From contig JBGTLU010000024.1 of assembly GCA_041743935.1 (NCBI GenBank), positions 1 to 54,985 of the forward strand: a stretch of DNA of 54,985 nt. Direction: 5' to 3'. Each line of letters opens with the position of its first letter. The first letter of the stretch is position 1. The stretch is from JBGTLU01 sp041743935. Lineage in GTDB: Bacteria; Bacteroidota; Bacteroidia; Sphingobacteriales; Sphingobacteriaceae. The translations under genes and the position numbers were made by a program. Positions 43,520 to 53,348 of this stretch are shown here, piece by piece. The notes under the pieces are model-generated. The model was not told the origin of the DNA, did not search any database, and saw only the letters and a program-made list of their open reading frames with translations.

Positions 43520-44161
43520 ATGGAAAATATCTTTCCCATAATTCTGATACTACACATCATAGCAGGTACGCTCGCTTTACTTTTAGGCACCCTGAATATT
43601 CTCAGAAAAAAGGGAGATACAATTCATAAAAAAGCAGGGATTGTTTTTGTTGTAGCGATGATTTCTACTGGCCTCTCTTCTCTTATACTGGCAACTATTA
43701 ACCCCAATATTTTTTTATTTACCGTTGGAATTTTTACTATCTATCTGGCCGGAACCGGTTATTTTTATTTGCGATATTCCATAAACATTTACCGAACCGG
43801 AATTATCTTCTTGAGTAGCTTTTTGTTCCTAGGTGCTCTATTTTTCTTATATACTGGTATTAAGTTTTTATTAGCTTCTGAAGTATTTGGTTTGGTTTTT
43901 TTGTTTTTCGGAGTTATTTCAGCTCGATTTTTAGCCACTGATTTTCTGTTCATCAAAAACAAAACTATAACAGATTATTCCGCTGCTTTACGACAACACA
44001 TACAACGAATTGTAGCTGCTTACATTAGTGCATTTACTGCATTTTTGGTAGTTAACAATGGGTACATGGATTTTATACCACCGTTTTTAATCTGGCTATT
44101 ACCTTCGGTAATATTTACACCAGTCATAATATATTGGAGCAAAAAATATAAGGCTGCTTAA
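43520..44161 (+). CDS. Multi-pass membrane protein, DUF2306-like
   Basis: This 213-residue protein has about seven hydrophobic helices. The first half shows KKGDTIHKKAGIVFVVAMISTGLSS, similar to the conserved H-x-x-x-G motif of DUF2306 proteins, and an LAT...F pattern. The second half has the motif RQHIQRIVAAYISAFTAFLVV, also typical. It has an ATG start, lies 28 bases after the permease, and is probably in the same transcript. Function is not known. A link to respiration or heme is sometimes suspected for similar families, but nothing here shows it. Confidence 0.6.
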   Translation: MENIFPIILILHIIAGTLALLLGTLNILRKKGDTIHKKAGIVFVVAMISTGLSSLILATINPNIFLFTVGIFTIYLAGTGYFYLRYSINIYRTGIIFLSSFLFLGALFFLYTGIKFLLASEVFGLVFLFFGVISARFLATDFLFIKNKTITDYSAALRQHIQRIVAAYISAFTAFLVVNNGYMDFIPPFLIWLLPSVIFTPVIIYWSKKYKAA

Positions 44162-44202
44162 AGTTAAATTTAAGTCCAATTATTAAAATTAAATAGTTTT
44201 AA

Positions 44203-44955
44203 CTAGAGTAGAAGAGAGTTATGCAGAGCATGTTCGCCTAAAACTTTTTGAACGTAGGGTTGATGGAGGGCATCGCGCATGGCATTTGCGTGGCGCAACC
44301 CATGCATATCACTGGCCAAAAAATCTACCATCATTTCATCCACCATTCTTTCGGCAATATTTTTAGATTTTGGACCATAATATCCAACCAATGAAATGGT
44401 ACTTACTTGTAAAAGACAACCTTCGTCTCTGAATTGTTTGTACTTTTCAAACGAGTTAAAGTAAAACGGATAACGTTCTGGATGTGCTAAAACGGGAACA
44501 TAGCCAGCCCCTTTAATACGAGCAATTATGCCAAAAACATCTGCAGGAGGGTTTACATAGGATAATTCAAACAATACGTATTTTCCTCCCATGCTTAAAA
44601 TTCTGTTTTTCTCTAAGCATACATCAAAATATTCATCGGCATAATACTCGGCAGCTGCATCCATTTCTATGGTTAAATTATGTTGAATTATTGCTTCTCT
44701 TACTTTTTCTAAGCCCGATAAAATAATCTCTGGAGTATTTTTATAATAATCTACCATGATGTGCGGTGTGGTGATTACTTTCTTAAATCCCATGTCTTGG
44801 AAAGCACGCAACATAGCTATAGAATCTTCTATGGTTTGTGCTCCGTCATCAATACCGGGTAATACATGCGAGTGCATGTCTACCCCTAAGCGGTCGTAAC
44901 CAAACGCAGGAGGGTTTAACTCTTTATTTTTTTTAGAAAATAAACCAAACAGCAT
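44203..44955 (-). CDS. CpsB/YwqE-type tyrosine-protein phosphatase (PHP domain)
   Basis: This 250-residue protein is of the CpsB/CapC family of manganese-dependent tyrosine phosphatases, which counteract BY-kinases in exopolysaccharide export. The PHP metal motifs are DMHSHVLPGIDDG (about 26-38), TTPHIM (about 59-64), AAEYYADE, LAHPERYP (about 155-162) and LASDMHG (about 215-221). The first residues (MLFGLFSKKNKE) show no membrane helix, so it is cytosolic. It starts directly after the rfbB stop with no gap and ends the nucleotide-sugar operon. No BY-kinase or Wza-like gene is adjacent, so its substrate protein is elsewhere. Confidence 0.85.
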   Translation of the reverse strand: MLFGLFSKKNKELNPPAFGYDRLGVDMHSHVLPGIDDGAQTIEDSIAMLRAFQDMGFKKVITTPHIMVDYYKNTPEIILSGLEKVREAIIQHNLTIEMDAAAEYYADEYFDVCLEKNRILSMGGKYVLFELSYVNPPADVFGIIARIKGAGYVPVLAHPERYPFYFNSFEKYKQFRDEGCLLQVSTISLVGYYGPKSKNIAERMVDEMMVDFLASDMHGLRHANAMRDALHQPYVQKVLGEHALHNSLLL

Positions 44956-46047
44956 TTATCTTTTATCGTATTGATTTTGGTAGTACTCTTTGTAAGCGCC
45001 AGAGGTAACGTTTTGCAACCACTCGGTATTAGCTAAATACCAATCTACGGTAGTTTCCAATCCTTCTTCAAAAGTTACGCTTGGCTGCCAACGTAATTCA
45101 CGTTGTAATTTGCTGGAGTCAATTGCATAACGTAAATCATGCCCTGCTCTATCGGTAACGTACGTGATTAATTTGGCCGATTCGCCTTTTGCTCTACCTA
45201 GTTTATCATCCATAATTTTACATAAAAGATGAATTAAATCGATGTTTTTCCATTCATTATTTCCGCCAACATTATACGTAGTGCCAGCTTTTGCCTTATG
45301 AAAAATAACATCAATAGCGCGGGCATGATCTTCTACCCATAACCAATCTCTTACATTTTCACCTTTACCATAAATAGGAACAGGCCAATTATTAACGATA
45401 TTATTGATCGCTAAAGGAATTAATTTTTCAGGAAAATGATGGGATCCGTAATTATTAGAACAATTAGAAATAACGGTGTTTAATCCGTAAGTATCTTGAT
45501 ATGCTCGAACAAAATGATCGGAACTTGCTTTGGAGGCAGAATATGGGCTATGTGGATCATAGGCGGTATCTTCTCTGAAAAAACCGATTTCTTCTAAACT
45601 ACCATACACTTCGTCGGTAGATACATGATAAAATCTAGTTCCTTTCCTTATCGTTCCTTCCTCTTGTTTCCAGATTGTTTTGGCGGCATTTAATAAATTT
45701 ACTGTGCCAATAACATTGGTTAAAACAAATTCCAATGGGTTAGAAATAGATCTATCTACGTGCGATTCGGCAGCTAGATGGATTACAGCATCGTACTTAT
45801 TTTCTTGAAATAATTGTTGAATAAAATTGGCATCTACAATATCTGCCTTAATAAATTTATAATTTGGTTCATTTTCTATATCTTTTAAATTAGCCAAATT
45901 ACCTGCATAGGTAAGTTTATCTAGATTGGTAATGGTATAGTTTGGATATTTAGTTACAAAAAGCCTTACTACGTGTGAGCCTATGAATCCGGCTCCTCCG
46001 GTTATCAGAATATTTAAATTCGTTTTCTCGAAATGAAAATCTGGCAT
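44956..46047 (-). CDS. rfbB: dTDP-glucose 4,6-dehydratase
   Basis: RfbB turns dTDP-glucose into dTDP-4-keto-6-deoxyglucose, the branch point to dTDP-rhamnose and other 6-deoxy sugars. The 363-residue SDR enzyme has the NAD motif GGAGFIGSH (about 17-25). The catalytic T144-D145-E146 (STDEVYG) and Y169-x-x-x-K173 are present; the TDE triad separates it from ordinary epimerases. The rfbA, rfbC and rfbD genes are not in this window. It starts at ATG 46047, seven bases after the galE stop on the minus strand. Confidence 0.92.
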   Translation of the reverse strand: MPDFHFEKTNLNILITGGAGFIGSHVVRLFVTKYPNYTITNLDKLTYAGNLANLKDIENEPNYKFIKADIVDANFIQQLFQENKYDAVIHLAAESHVDRSISNPLEFVLTNVIGTVNLLNAAKTIWKQEEGTIRKGTRFYHVSTDEVYGSLEEIGFFREDTAYDPHSPYSASKASSDHFVRAYQDTYGLNTVISNCSNNYGSHHFPEKLIPLAINNIVNNWPVPIYGKGENVRDWLWVEDHARAIDVIFHKAKAGTTYNVGGNNEWKNIDLIHLLCKIMDDKLGRAKGESAKLITYVTDRAGHDLRYAIDSSKLQRELRWQPSVTFEEGLETTVDWYLANTEWLQNVTSGAYKEYYQNQYDKR

Positions 46048-46053
46048 GTCGTT

Positions 46054-47079
46054 TTAGTTTAATTCGTTCAAATATTGCTCCCAACGCCAAGCATCTTGCA
46101 TCATTTGTTCTAAATCCAATTCTGCTTTCCAACCAAGTTCTTGATTAGCTAAACTTGTATCGGCAAAAACTGCAGGTACATCCCCTTCTCTTCTTGCACC
46201 TATTGTATATTTTAACGTTGAATTGCTCACTTTTTCGAAAGTTTTAATTATTTCAAAAACCGAACTTCCGGTTCCGGTTCCTAGGTTAAAGAATTCTACT
46301 TCCGTTCTATTTTGTTCGGATAAAAGCCGTTTACAAGCAATTACGTGTGCTTTTGCTAAATCTACCACATGAATGTAATCTCGTATACAAGAACCATCAG
46401 GTGTTGGGTAGTCGCTGCCAAAAACTGTTAACTTATCCCGTTTTCCAATGGCAGTTTGGGTGATAAAAGGCACTAAATTATTCGGAACTCCAAGAGGTAG
46501 CTCACCAATTAATGCACTTGGATGTGCGCCAATGGGATTGAAATACCGTAAACAAATGGCAGAGAGTTTCATTCCATTTTTGGCTTCTGTTATGATTTCT
46601 TCACAAATTTGTTTAGTGTTTCCATACGGGGAAAATGCTTGTTTGATAGGCGATTGTTCGGAAACTGGTAGTACATCCGGATTGCCATAAACGGTACAAG
46701 AGGAAGAAAATACTAAATTTTTTACCTCATAATCATCCATGGTTTCTAAAAGGTTTACCAAAGAACCAATATTATTTCGGTAATACTTTAGAGGTAATTG
46801 CATGGATTCGCCCACTGCTTTAAAAGCTGCAAAGTGAATAACGGCTTTAATTTCTTGATGTTCTTCAAATAATTGCTTTAAGGATTCAGTGTGGCAAACA
46901 TCTATTTGATAAAAAATAGGTTTTATTCCCGTAATTTTTTGAATGTTGGCAAGTACTGAAAAATCTGAATTGCTGAGATTATCGGCAATGATTACTTCAA
47001 AACCACTCTGTTGCAACTCTACAACGGTGTGTGAGCCTATAAATCCGGTGCCGCCTGTTACAACTATTTTTTGGGCCAT
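46054..47079 (-). CDS. galE: UDP-glucose 4-epimerase
   Basis: GalE interconverts UDP-glucose and UDP-galactose for LPS or capsule. The 341-residue SDR enzyme shows GGTGFIGSHTV (about 9-19), FSSSCTVYG with S127 (about 124-132), and Y152-x-x-x-K156. The last part (PTPDGSCIRDYIHVVDLA, about 215-232) is the GalE hallmark. It could act on N-acetyl sugars too, since the size-selectivity residue is not readable by eye. The stop of the upstream decarboxylase and the ATG at 47079 overlap by one base (TAATG), so translation is coupled. Confidence 0.92.
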   Translation of the reverse strand: MAQKIVVTGGTGFIGSHTVVELQQSGFEVIIADNLSNSDFSVLANIQKITGIKPIFYQIDVCHTESLKQLFEEHQEIKAVIHFAAFKAVGESMQLPLKYYRNNIGSLVNLLETMDDYEVKNLVFSSSCTVYGNPDVLPVSEQSPIKQAFSPYGNTKQICEEIITEAKNGMKLSAICLRYFNPIGAHPSALIGELPLGVPNNLVPFITQTAIGKRDKLTVFGSDYPTPDGSCIRDYIHVVDLAKAHVIACKRLLSEQNRTEVEFFNLGTGTGSSVFEIIKTFEKVSNSTLKYTIGARREGDVPAVFADTSLANQELGWKAELDLEQMMQDAWRWEQYLNELN

Positions 47080-48065
47080 TATCTGTAATAATGTTTAAAT
47101 TCTCTTGGGTTTAAATCTACATCAGGTAATGAACGGAAATAATTATAGGTTATTTTTAACCCTTCTGCTCTATCTACTTTTGGTTCCCAACCAAGTATTT
47201 CTCTTGCTTTAGTTATATCTGGTTTGCGCTGTTTGGGGTCATCCATTGGGAGCGGTTTGTACACTACTTTTACTTTACTACCGGTTAGTTTAATGATTTC
47301 TTCGGCAAATTGCTGTATGGTAATTTCTGATGGATTTCCAATGTTTACAGGTAATGCATAATCACTCAATAACAGTCTATAAATACCTTCTGCCAAATCA
47401 TCTACATAACAAAAAGAACGTGTTTGTGTACCATCGCCAAAAGCAGTTAAATCTTCACCACGTATTGCTTGGCCTATAAACGTTGGCAATACTCTCCCGT
47501 CGTTTAATCGCATTCTGGGGCCATAAGTATTAAATATTCGCACAATGCGTGTTTCTAACCCGTGATAGGTATGATAAGCCATGGTAATGGCTTCTTGAAA
47601 ACGTTTAGCTTCATCGTAAACGCCCCTTGGCCCTACCGGATTTACATTGCCCCAATATTCTTCGGTTTGCGGATGAACTTCGGGGTCACCATAAACTTCG
47701 GAAGTAGAGGCTATTAAAATACGTGCTTTTTTGGCTCTTGCTAAACCTAGCAAATTGTGCGTACCTAATGAGCCCACTTTAAGGGTTTGAATTGGAATTT
47801 TTAAATAATCAATTGGGCTTGCAGGTGATGCAAAATGTAGTATATAATGTAATTCACCTGGGATGTGTACAAAAGTGCTTACATCGTGATGGTAAAACTC
47901 AAAATTTGGGTGTTTAAAAAGATGTTCAATATTGGATAGGGAACCAGTTATGAGATTATCCATCCCGTAAACAAAATATCCTTCATTAATGAACCTATCA
48001 CAGAGGTGAGAACCTAAAAAACCAGCTGCCCCTGTGATTAATACTTTTTTGAGTTTTTTTTCCAT
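47079..48065 (-). CDS. uxs: UDP-glucuronate decarboxylase (UDP-xylose synthase)
   Basis: This 328-residue SDR enzyme decarboxylates UDP-glucuronic acid to UDP-xylose. It has GAAGFLGSHLC (about 12-22), the DNLITGSLSNI loop (36-46) and HFASPASPIDY (77-87), a UXS hallmark. The catalytic TSE (121-123) and Y150-x-x-x-K154 in PVGPRGVYDEAKR are present. It follows ugd, the source of UDP-glucuronate, with a one-base stop/start overlap. The two genes form the complete UDP-glucose to UDP-xylose route. A pathway to UDP-arabinose or similar would need further genes not seen here. Confidence 0.9.
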   Translation of the reverse strand: MEKKLKKVLITGAAGFLGSHLCDRFINEGYFVYGMDNLITGSLSNIEHLFKHPNFEFYHHDVSTFVHIPGELHYILHFASPASPIDYLKIPIQTLKVGSLGTHNLLGLARAKKARILIASTSEVYGDPEVHPQTEEYWGNVNPVGPRGVYDEAKRFQEAITMAYHTYHGLETRIVRIFNTYGPRMRLNDGRVLPTFIGQAIRGEDLTAFGDGTQTRSFCYVDDLAEGIYRLLLSDYALPVNIGNPSEITIQQFAEEIIKLTGSKVKVVYKPLPMDDPKQRKPDITKAREILGWEPKVDRAEGLKITYNYFRSLPDVDLNPREFKHYYR

Positions 48066-49381
48066 TATTCTGCTTCTATCAAATTCCTGCCAATACTATT
48101 GTAATAAAATCCTAAAGACTTCATCTTATGTAGGTCATATAAATTTCTTCCATCAAAAATAATCTTTGATGTTAATAGCGTGCTCATTTGCTCGAAATCA
48201 GGAGTTCTGAAAACCGACCATTCGGTTACAATAACTAATGCATCCGCATTTTCTAGTGCTTGGTATTGGTTAGGTGCATATTTAATTTTATCTCCATATA
48301 GTTCGGATACGTTTTTCATCGCTTCTGGATCATACACTACGATGTTCGCTCCTTTTTCGATTAATTTTTCGATTATATATAATGCTGGCGCCTCGCGAAT
48401 ATCATCTGTTTCTGGTTTGAAAGACAATCCCCAAATGGCTATATTTTTTCCTTTTAAATCTTGATTAAAATAATCTAAAATTTTGCTAACCATTCTCTCG
48501 CGTTGAATTTGGTTTACCTGCATTACAGCATCTAATATTTTAAAATCATAACTCACTTCTTGCGCAGAGTGTGCTAATGCTTGCACATCTTTAGGGAAAC
48601 AACTGCCCCCGTATCCAATTCCGGCAAATAAAAATCTTCTTCCTATTCTATCGTCAGAGCCAATTCCTTTTCTAACTTCATCTACGTTTGCACCTAATCG
48701 TTCGCAGACATTTGCAATCTCATTCATGAAAGAGATTTTTGTAGCTAAAAAAGCATTTGCGGCATATTTTGTAAGTTCTGCTGAGCGTTCGTCCATAAAC
48801 AGAATTGGGTTACCTTGTCTGACGAAAGGGGCATACAAATCTGCCATGATTTGTTTTGCTTTATCAGATGTGGTACCAATTACAATTCGATCTGGTTTCA
48901 TGAAATCATCTACCGCTACTCCCTCGCGCAAAAACTCAGGATTAGAAACTACGTCTACAGAAATTGAGGCGTGTTTTTTAAAAACTTCGGCAACCAACTC
49001 TGCTGTGCCTACTGGAACTGTACTTTTATCAACAATAACTTTATACTCTGTAATTAATTTGGCAATATCTTCTGCAGCTCCTAAAACGTAGGATAAATCG
49101 GCCGAACCATTTTCTCCAGGGGGAGTTGGTAAAGCAAGAAAAATAATTTCAGCTTCTATTACAGCTTCTGATAAATTAGTAATAAAAGATAATCGACCTT
49201 GGTCTATGTTTCGGTGAAATAAGTTCTCGAGGCCTGGTTCGTAAATCGGAACCTTACCATCTTGCATTAGCTTTACCTTTTCTTTATTGATGTCTACACA
49301 AATTACATTGTTCCCTGTTTCTGCCAGACAAGTACCTGTTACTAAACCCACATATCCTGTTCCTATAACTGCTATTTTCAT
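48065..49381 (-). CDS. ugd: UDP-glucose 6-dehydrogenase
   Basis: This enzyme oxidises UDP-glucose twice to UDP-glucuronate with NAD, supplying acidic sugars for envelope glycans. The 438-residue protein has the GxGxxG motif MKIAVIGTGYVGLVTGT (1-17) and the catalytic cysteine C261 in GYGGSCFPKD (256-265). The three-domain UDP-glucose/GDP-mannose dehydrogenase architecture is complete. The start is ATG 49381, only 28 bases from the divergent waaA start, so both transcripts share a short regulatory gap. It heads the five-gene operon that runs to 44203. Confidence 0.94.
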   Translation of the reverse strand: MKIAVIGTGYVGLVTGTCLAETGNNVICVDINKEKVKLMQDGKVPIYEPGLENLFHRNIDQGRLSFITNLSEAVIEAEIIFLALPTPPGENGSADLSYVLGAAEDIAKLITEYKVIVDKSTVPVGTAELVAEVFKKHASISVDVVSNPEFLREGVAVDDFMKPDRIVIGTTSDKAKQIMADLYAPFVRQGNPILFMDERSAELTKYAANAFLATKISFMNEIANVCERLGANVDEVRKGIGSDDRIGRRFLFAGIGYGGSCFPKDVQALAHSAQEVSYDFKILDAVMQVNQIQRERMVSKILDYFNQDLKGKNIAIWGLSFKPETDDIREAPALYIIEKLIEKGANIVVYDPEAMKNVSELYGDKIKYAPNQYQALENADALVIVTEWSVFRTPDFEQMSTLLTSKIIFDGRNLYDLHKMKSLGFYYNSIGRNLIEAE

Positions 49382-49409
49382 TAGGTAATTAATTATTGTT
49401 AAAATTGCC

Positions 49410-50672
49410 GTGAAGATACAACTTAAACTAAAACTATTGGATTTGATTGTTATTTACGATATTCTTCTGCTAGGTTATTCTGTCGTTCTGAGAATAGCAT
49501 CGCTATTTAATGATAAGGCTAAATTATGGGTGGAAGGAAGGAAGAATTGGAGAAATAAAATTGCAAACAACATAAATTCTAACCAAAACAGAGTATGGTT
49601 TCATTTTGCATCCCTGGGCGAATTTGAACAAGGCAGACCAGTAATGGAGCAATGGAAGGAAGAAAATCCGGATGATTTGATTTTTATTAGCTTTTTTTCT
49701 CCATCTGGTTATGAAATTAGAAAAAAATACCCGCTTGCCGAATATGTTACTTACTTACCCTTAGATACTGTAAAGAACGCAAGAGATTTTATCCGAATAA
49801 TTAACCCCAAAGTTGCCATTTTTACTAAATACGAATACTGGTTTCATTTTTATTCCGAACTTAGTAAACAAAAAATACCTATATATTTAATATCTGCCAT
49901 CTACACTAAAAATCAACCTTTTTTCAAATGGTATGGTAGTTTACATGTTAAAATGTTAAACATGTTACAGCATATTTTTGTACAAGATGAACATTCGAAA
50001 ATTCTATTAGAGTCTATTGATATAAAACATGTAACTATTGCTGGTGATACACGTTTTGATAGGGTATGGACCAATCATTTGAATAAAAAACAACTGCCTC
50101 AAGTGATAGAATTTATAGATGGAAAACCTTGTTTTATAGCAGGGAGCACGTATTCAAACGAAAACGAACACCTAATTAAAATTTTCGAAAAGTATTCCGA
50201 TTGGAAATTAATCATTGCTCCACATGAGCCTAAAAACAAAATGATTAATAAACTAATGCATGTATCCAAAAAAAGAATGGTAAAATACAGCAACTATTCT
50301 GTAGAAACGGAGTTTAAAGAGGCAGATGTTTTAGTTATTGATACCATCGGACTTTTATCTTCTATTTATTCATATAGTGATATTGCATACATAGGCGGTG
50401 GGTTTGGCAAAGGAATTCACAATACATTAGAGGCTGCAGTAGCAGAAATTCCTATTATTATTGGTCCTAAATATCAAAAATTTAATGAAGCTAAAAATTT
50501 GGTACATTTAAATGCCGCATTTGTTGCCACTAACTTTAATGATTTAGAAAATTGTATACACCACTTAATCACCAACCCCACATTACGAGAAACAGCCGGC
50601 AGTAAAGCCAAAAAATACGTAGAAACCAATATCGGATCAACAGAAAAAATACTAAAACTAATTATAAAATAA
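49410..50672 (+). CDS. waaA: 3-deoxy-D-manno-octulosonic acid (Kdo) transferase
   Basis: WaaA (KdtA) adds Kdo from CMP-Kdo to lipid A precursor at the inner membrane and is essential for LPS. The 420-residue protein has an N-terminal membrane anchor (about 10-32) and the motif WVEGRKNWRNKI. HFASLGEFEQGRP (about 69-81) places the catalytic glutamate E76. The C-terminal GT-B half has the GGGFGKGIHNTLEAAV donor-site region (about 328-343). The GTG start at 49410 is the only good choice, since a stop lies upstream. The histidine kinase follows at once, with no gap. Confidence 0.92.
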   Translation: MKIQLKLKLLDLIVIYDILLLGYSVVLRIASLFNDKAKLWVEGRKNWRNKIANNINSNQNRVWFHFASLGEFEQGRPVMEQWKEENPDDLIFISFFSPSGYEIRKKYPLAEYVTYLPLDTVKNARDFIRIINPKVAIFTKYEYWFHFYSELSKQKIPIYLISAIYTKNQPFFKWYGSLHVKMLNMLQHIFVQDEHSKILLESIDIKHVTIAGDTRFDRVWTNHLNKKQLPQVIEFIDGKPCFIAGSTYSNENEHLIKIFEKYSDWKLIIAPHEPKNKMINKLMHVSKKRMVKYSNYSVETEFKEADVLVIDTIGLLSSIYSYSDIAYIGGGFGKGIHNTLEAAVAEIPIIIGPKYQKFNEAKNLVHLNAAFVATNFNDLENCIHHLITNPTLRETAGSKAKKYVETNIGSTEKILKLIIK

Positions 50673-53348
50673 ATGTACAACCCAAGTAACATAGATTTTG
50701 AGCGCTTCGCAAAATATGGGACGTGGTGGGTCAATTACATATCTAAAGAAGTTAAATGGTCAGATGGAATATTTAATATCATAGGTACTGAACCAATGAA
50801 GATTGAATTTGATAAATCTGCCAAAGTATTTCATCCTAATTATCGTCAATTGTTTATTAATTGCTCCAAAGATGTTTTTAATGGAGCAGATAGATTTGAT
50901 ATTGAATTAATTGCTATTACAAAATTTGGAGAGAAATGGGTTAGAGCAATAGGAGAACCTATTTTTGAAAATAATATGAGAGTTGGCGCAAGTGGAATTA
51001 TCATAGATATTGATGAATATAAAAAGAAAGAAATTGAACTAATAAATAACGAAGCTACTATCAATGCAATTATTTCTAATACAAATGCCAAAATATGGGC
51101 TACAGATACTAATTATAAATATTTATCGGTAAACAAAGCCTATCAAGATTTAATAAATGACATTTGTGGTTATTACCCCAGGAAAGGAAATCATATATTT
51201 CATGCAGCAATAGGTGCGGATGAAAATAAACTATTTTACGATTATTATGATAGGGGATTGAATGGCGAATCGTTTACCGTTGATTCCTTTTACAGAAGAA
51301 AAGGAAAAGTCATACATGATATTCTTTCTTTTTCACCAATAATAAATGCCGGTAAAATTACCGGTGTAACCATATTTTCTGTTGATGTTACCAACGAAGT
51401 AAAAATTGAAAAAGAATTTAAACAGCAAAAATTATTTTTCGAGACCATTTTAAATTCATTAAACAACGAAATTTGGGTAATAAACACAGATAAAAAATTA
51501 GTTTTTGCAAATAAAAGTGCATTACAGAAATATAAATATTTATTTGACATAGATTTTGTTCCTGGTATGGATGCATTAGAAATGTTTGTGGGACCTCAAG
51601 AAGCATTTAAAGATGATTGGGATAATTATTATACCGAAGCATTAACGGGCAAAATATTGAATATCAAAAAGAAAATCCCTTTTGGTGATGATATGAAATT
51701 TTATCAATTTGACTTTAATCCAATATACACTACAGAGAATAATATAACAGGTACAGTAATTATTGGGTCAGATACCACTTTTGCTACACGTACCTCAATT
51801 GTGTTAGAAAAAGCAAAAGAGAAAGCAGAAGAAGCCGCCATGCTAAAATCGCAGTATTTAAGTGTAATGAGCCACGAAGTACGTACGCCTTTAAATGCTA
51901 TTTTAGGAATATCTAATATTTTACTTTCCGAAAGCCATACAGCTAACCAAAAAGAACATTTAAAAACACTTAAATTTTCTTCGGAACATTTACTTACTGT
52001 AGTAAATGATGTATTAGATTATGCAAAAATTGATTCGGGTGAAATAATACTTGAAAATATTGAATTTAATTTAACGGAGTTAATAACTCAAATTAATAAA
52101 ACTTTTTTGCCAAGAATAGAGGAGAAAAACTTAAAGTATATTACAAACATTGATGAAAATATTCCTAATATTTATTTTGGTGATCCAACAAGGTTATCAC
52201 AAGTATTGATAAATTTAATTAGCAACGCAATAAAATTTACTAACAAAGGAAAAATTGAGTTGAACATTAAATTGGATTCGTTTTCTAACGAAAGTACTGC
52301 ATTAAAATTTGAAATAAAAGATACCGGAATCGGAATACCTCAAAATAAAATACACGATATATTTGAACCTTTTAAACAATCTACTTCCGATACTGCCAGA
52401 AAATTTGGTGGTACCGGTTTAGGATTGGCTATTTGTTCTAGAATTTTATCATTACAAAGATCTACTTTTAAAATTAAATCTAAAGTAAATGAGGGCACTA
52501 CATTTTCCTTTATATTGGTGTTCAATAATTCAACAAAACTTGAGCTTGACAATGAAAGTATATTTATTGCCGATAATAAAAAATTAGAAGGATATAGAAT
52601 TTTAATTGCAGAAGATAATTCCATTAATCAATATATTCTTCAGAGTTATTTAAATACTTGGGGTGCTAAATCTGATGTAGCAGCAGATGGTGAAGAAGCA
52701 TTAAAATTAATTATGAGAAAAGAATACGATTTAATTTTAATGGACTTGCAAATGCCAATAATGAATGGGTATGAGGCCACAAAAGCAATTAGAAATCTAG
52801 CCGATAATTATTTTAAAGAGATACCTATTTATGCACTTAGTGCCGAAGTATATACGGATGTAATTGATATTGTAAAAATATCTGGCATGAATGAAATGAT
52901 TGAAAAACCATTTAAGCCTGAAAAATTATTGGCATTAATCACAAATAATGAATCATTTTATCAGAAAAGAAGAATTATGGATAATTCAGTAAATGTGTAT
53001 GATATTATTGATTACACTCATTTAAAAGAATTTATTGGCGAGGACGAAAATTTTTTAAATGAATATTTATTTATGGTATCCGAAAGTTTAGATGAATTTA
53101 AAACTTCCATTGGTACACTAATTCAATCTAAAAATCACTCTCAAATAAAAGAAATTTTACACAAATTTAAGCCTACATTTACCATGCTAGGTAATAAAAA
53201 ACTAATGACAACGTATGCCAAAATTCGTAACGCTGAAGCACTAGATGCAATGTCTGAAAACGAAATAATGGAATTAGAAAAAGAAATAGAAAAAAATTTA
53301 TCAGATATACAAAATGAGATTAAAATAAATAGAACTAAAAAAAATTAA
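50673..53348 (+). CDS. Cytosolic PAS-containing hybrid histidine kinase with receiver and HPt domains
   Basis: This 891-residue signalling protein has no membrane segment. In order: three PAS-like domains (about 5-125, 127-250, 255-375); HisKA with H401 in MSHEVRTPLNAI; HATPase (about 500-615) with N, G1 (DTGIGIP) and G2 (GGTGLGLAI) boxes; a receiver (about 645-760) with phospho-acceptor D691; and an HPt domain (about 790-890) with H830 in LHKFKP. It holds a full phosphorelay but no output domain, so it must pass the phosphate to another protein. Its ATG directly follows the waaA stop. The PAS ligands are not readable. Confidence 0.9.
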   Translation: MYNPSNIDFERFAKYGTWWVNYISKEVKWSDGIFNIIGTEPMKIEFDKSAKVFHPNYRQLFINCSKDVFNGADRFDIELIAITKFGEKWVRAIGEPIFENNMRVGASGIIIDIDEYKKKEIELINNEATINAIISNTNAKIWATDTNYKYLSVNKAYQDLINDICGYYPRKGNHIFHAAIGADENKLFYDYYDRGLNGESFTVDSFYRRKGKVIHDILSFSPIINAGKITGVTIFSVDVTNEVKIEKEFKQQKLFFETILNSLNNEIWVINTDKKLVFANKSALQKYKYLFDIDFVPGMDALEMFVGPQEAFKDDWDNYYTEALTGKILNIKKKIPFGDDMKFYQFDFNPIYTTENNITGTVIIGSDTTFATRTSIVLEKAKEKAEEAAMLKSQYLSVMSHEVRTPLNAILGISNILLSESHTANQKEHLKTLKFSSEHLLTVVNDVLDYAKIDSGEIILENIEFNLTELITQINKTFLPRIEEKNLKYITNIDENIPNIYFGDPTRLSQVLINLISNAIKFTNKGKIELNIKLDSFSNESTALKFEIKDTGIGIPQNKIHDIFEPFKQSTSDTARKFGGTGLGLAICSRILSLQRSTFKIKSKVNEGTTFSFILVFNNSTKLELDNESIFIADNKKLEGYRILIAEDNSINQYILQSYLNTWGAKSDVAADGEEALKLIMRKEYDLILMDLQMPIMNGYEATKAIRNLADNYFKEIPIYALSAEVYTDVIDIVKISGMNEMIEKPFKPEKLLALITNNESFYQKRRIMDNSVNVYDIIDYTHLKEFIGEDENFLNEYLFMVSESLDEFKTSIGTLIQSKNHSQIKEILHKFKPTFTMLGNKKLMTTYAKIRNAEALDAMSENEIMELEKEIEKNLSDIQNEIKINRTKKN

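Noticed and set aside
44162..44204. Possible bidirectional terminator between the DUF2306-like and CpsB genes
   Set aside because: AGTTAAA/TTTAACT can pair, but the stem is AT-only, loosely spaced and overlaps the CpsB stop codon, so it is too weak to call.
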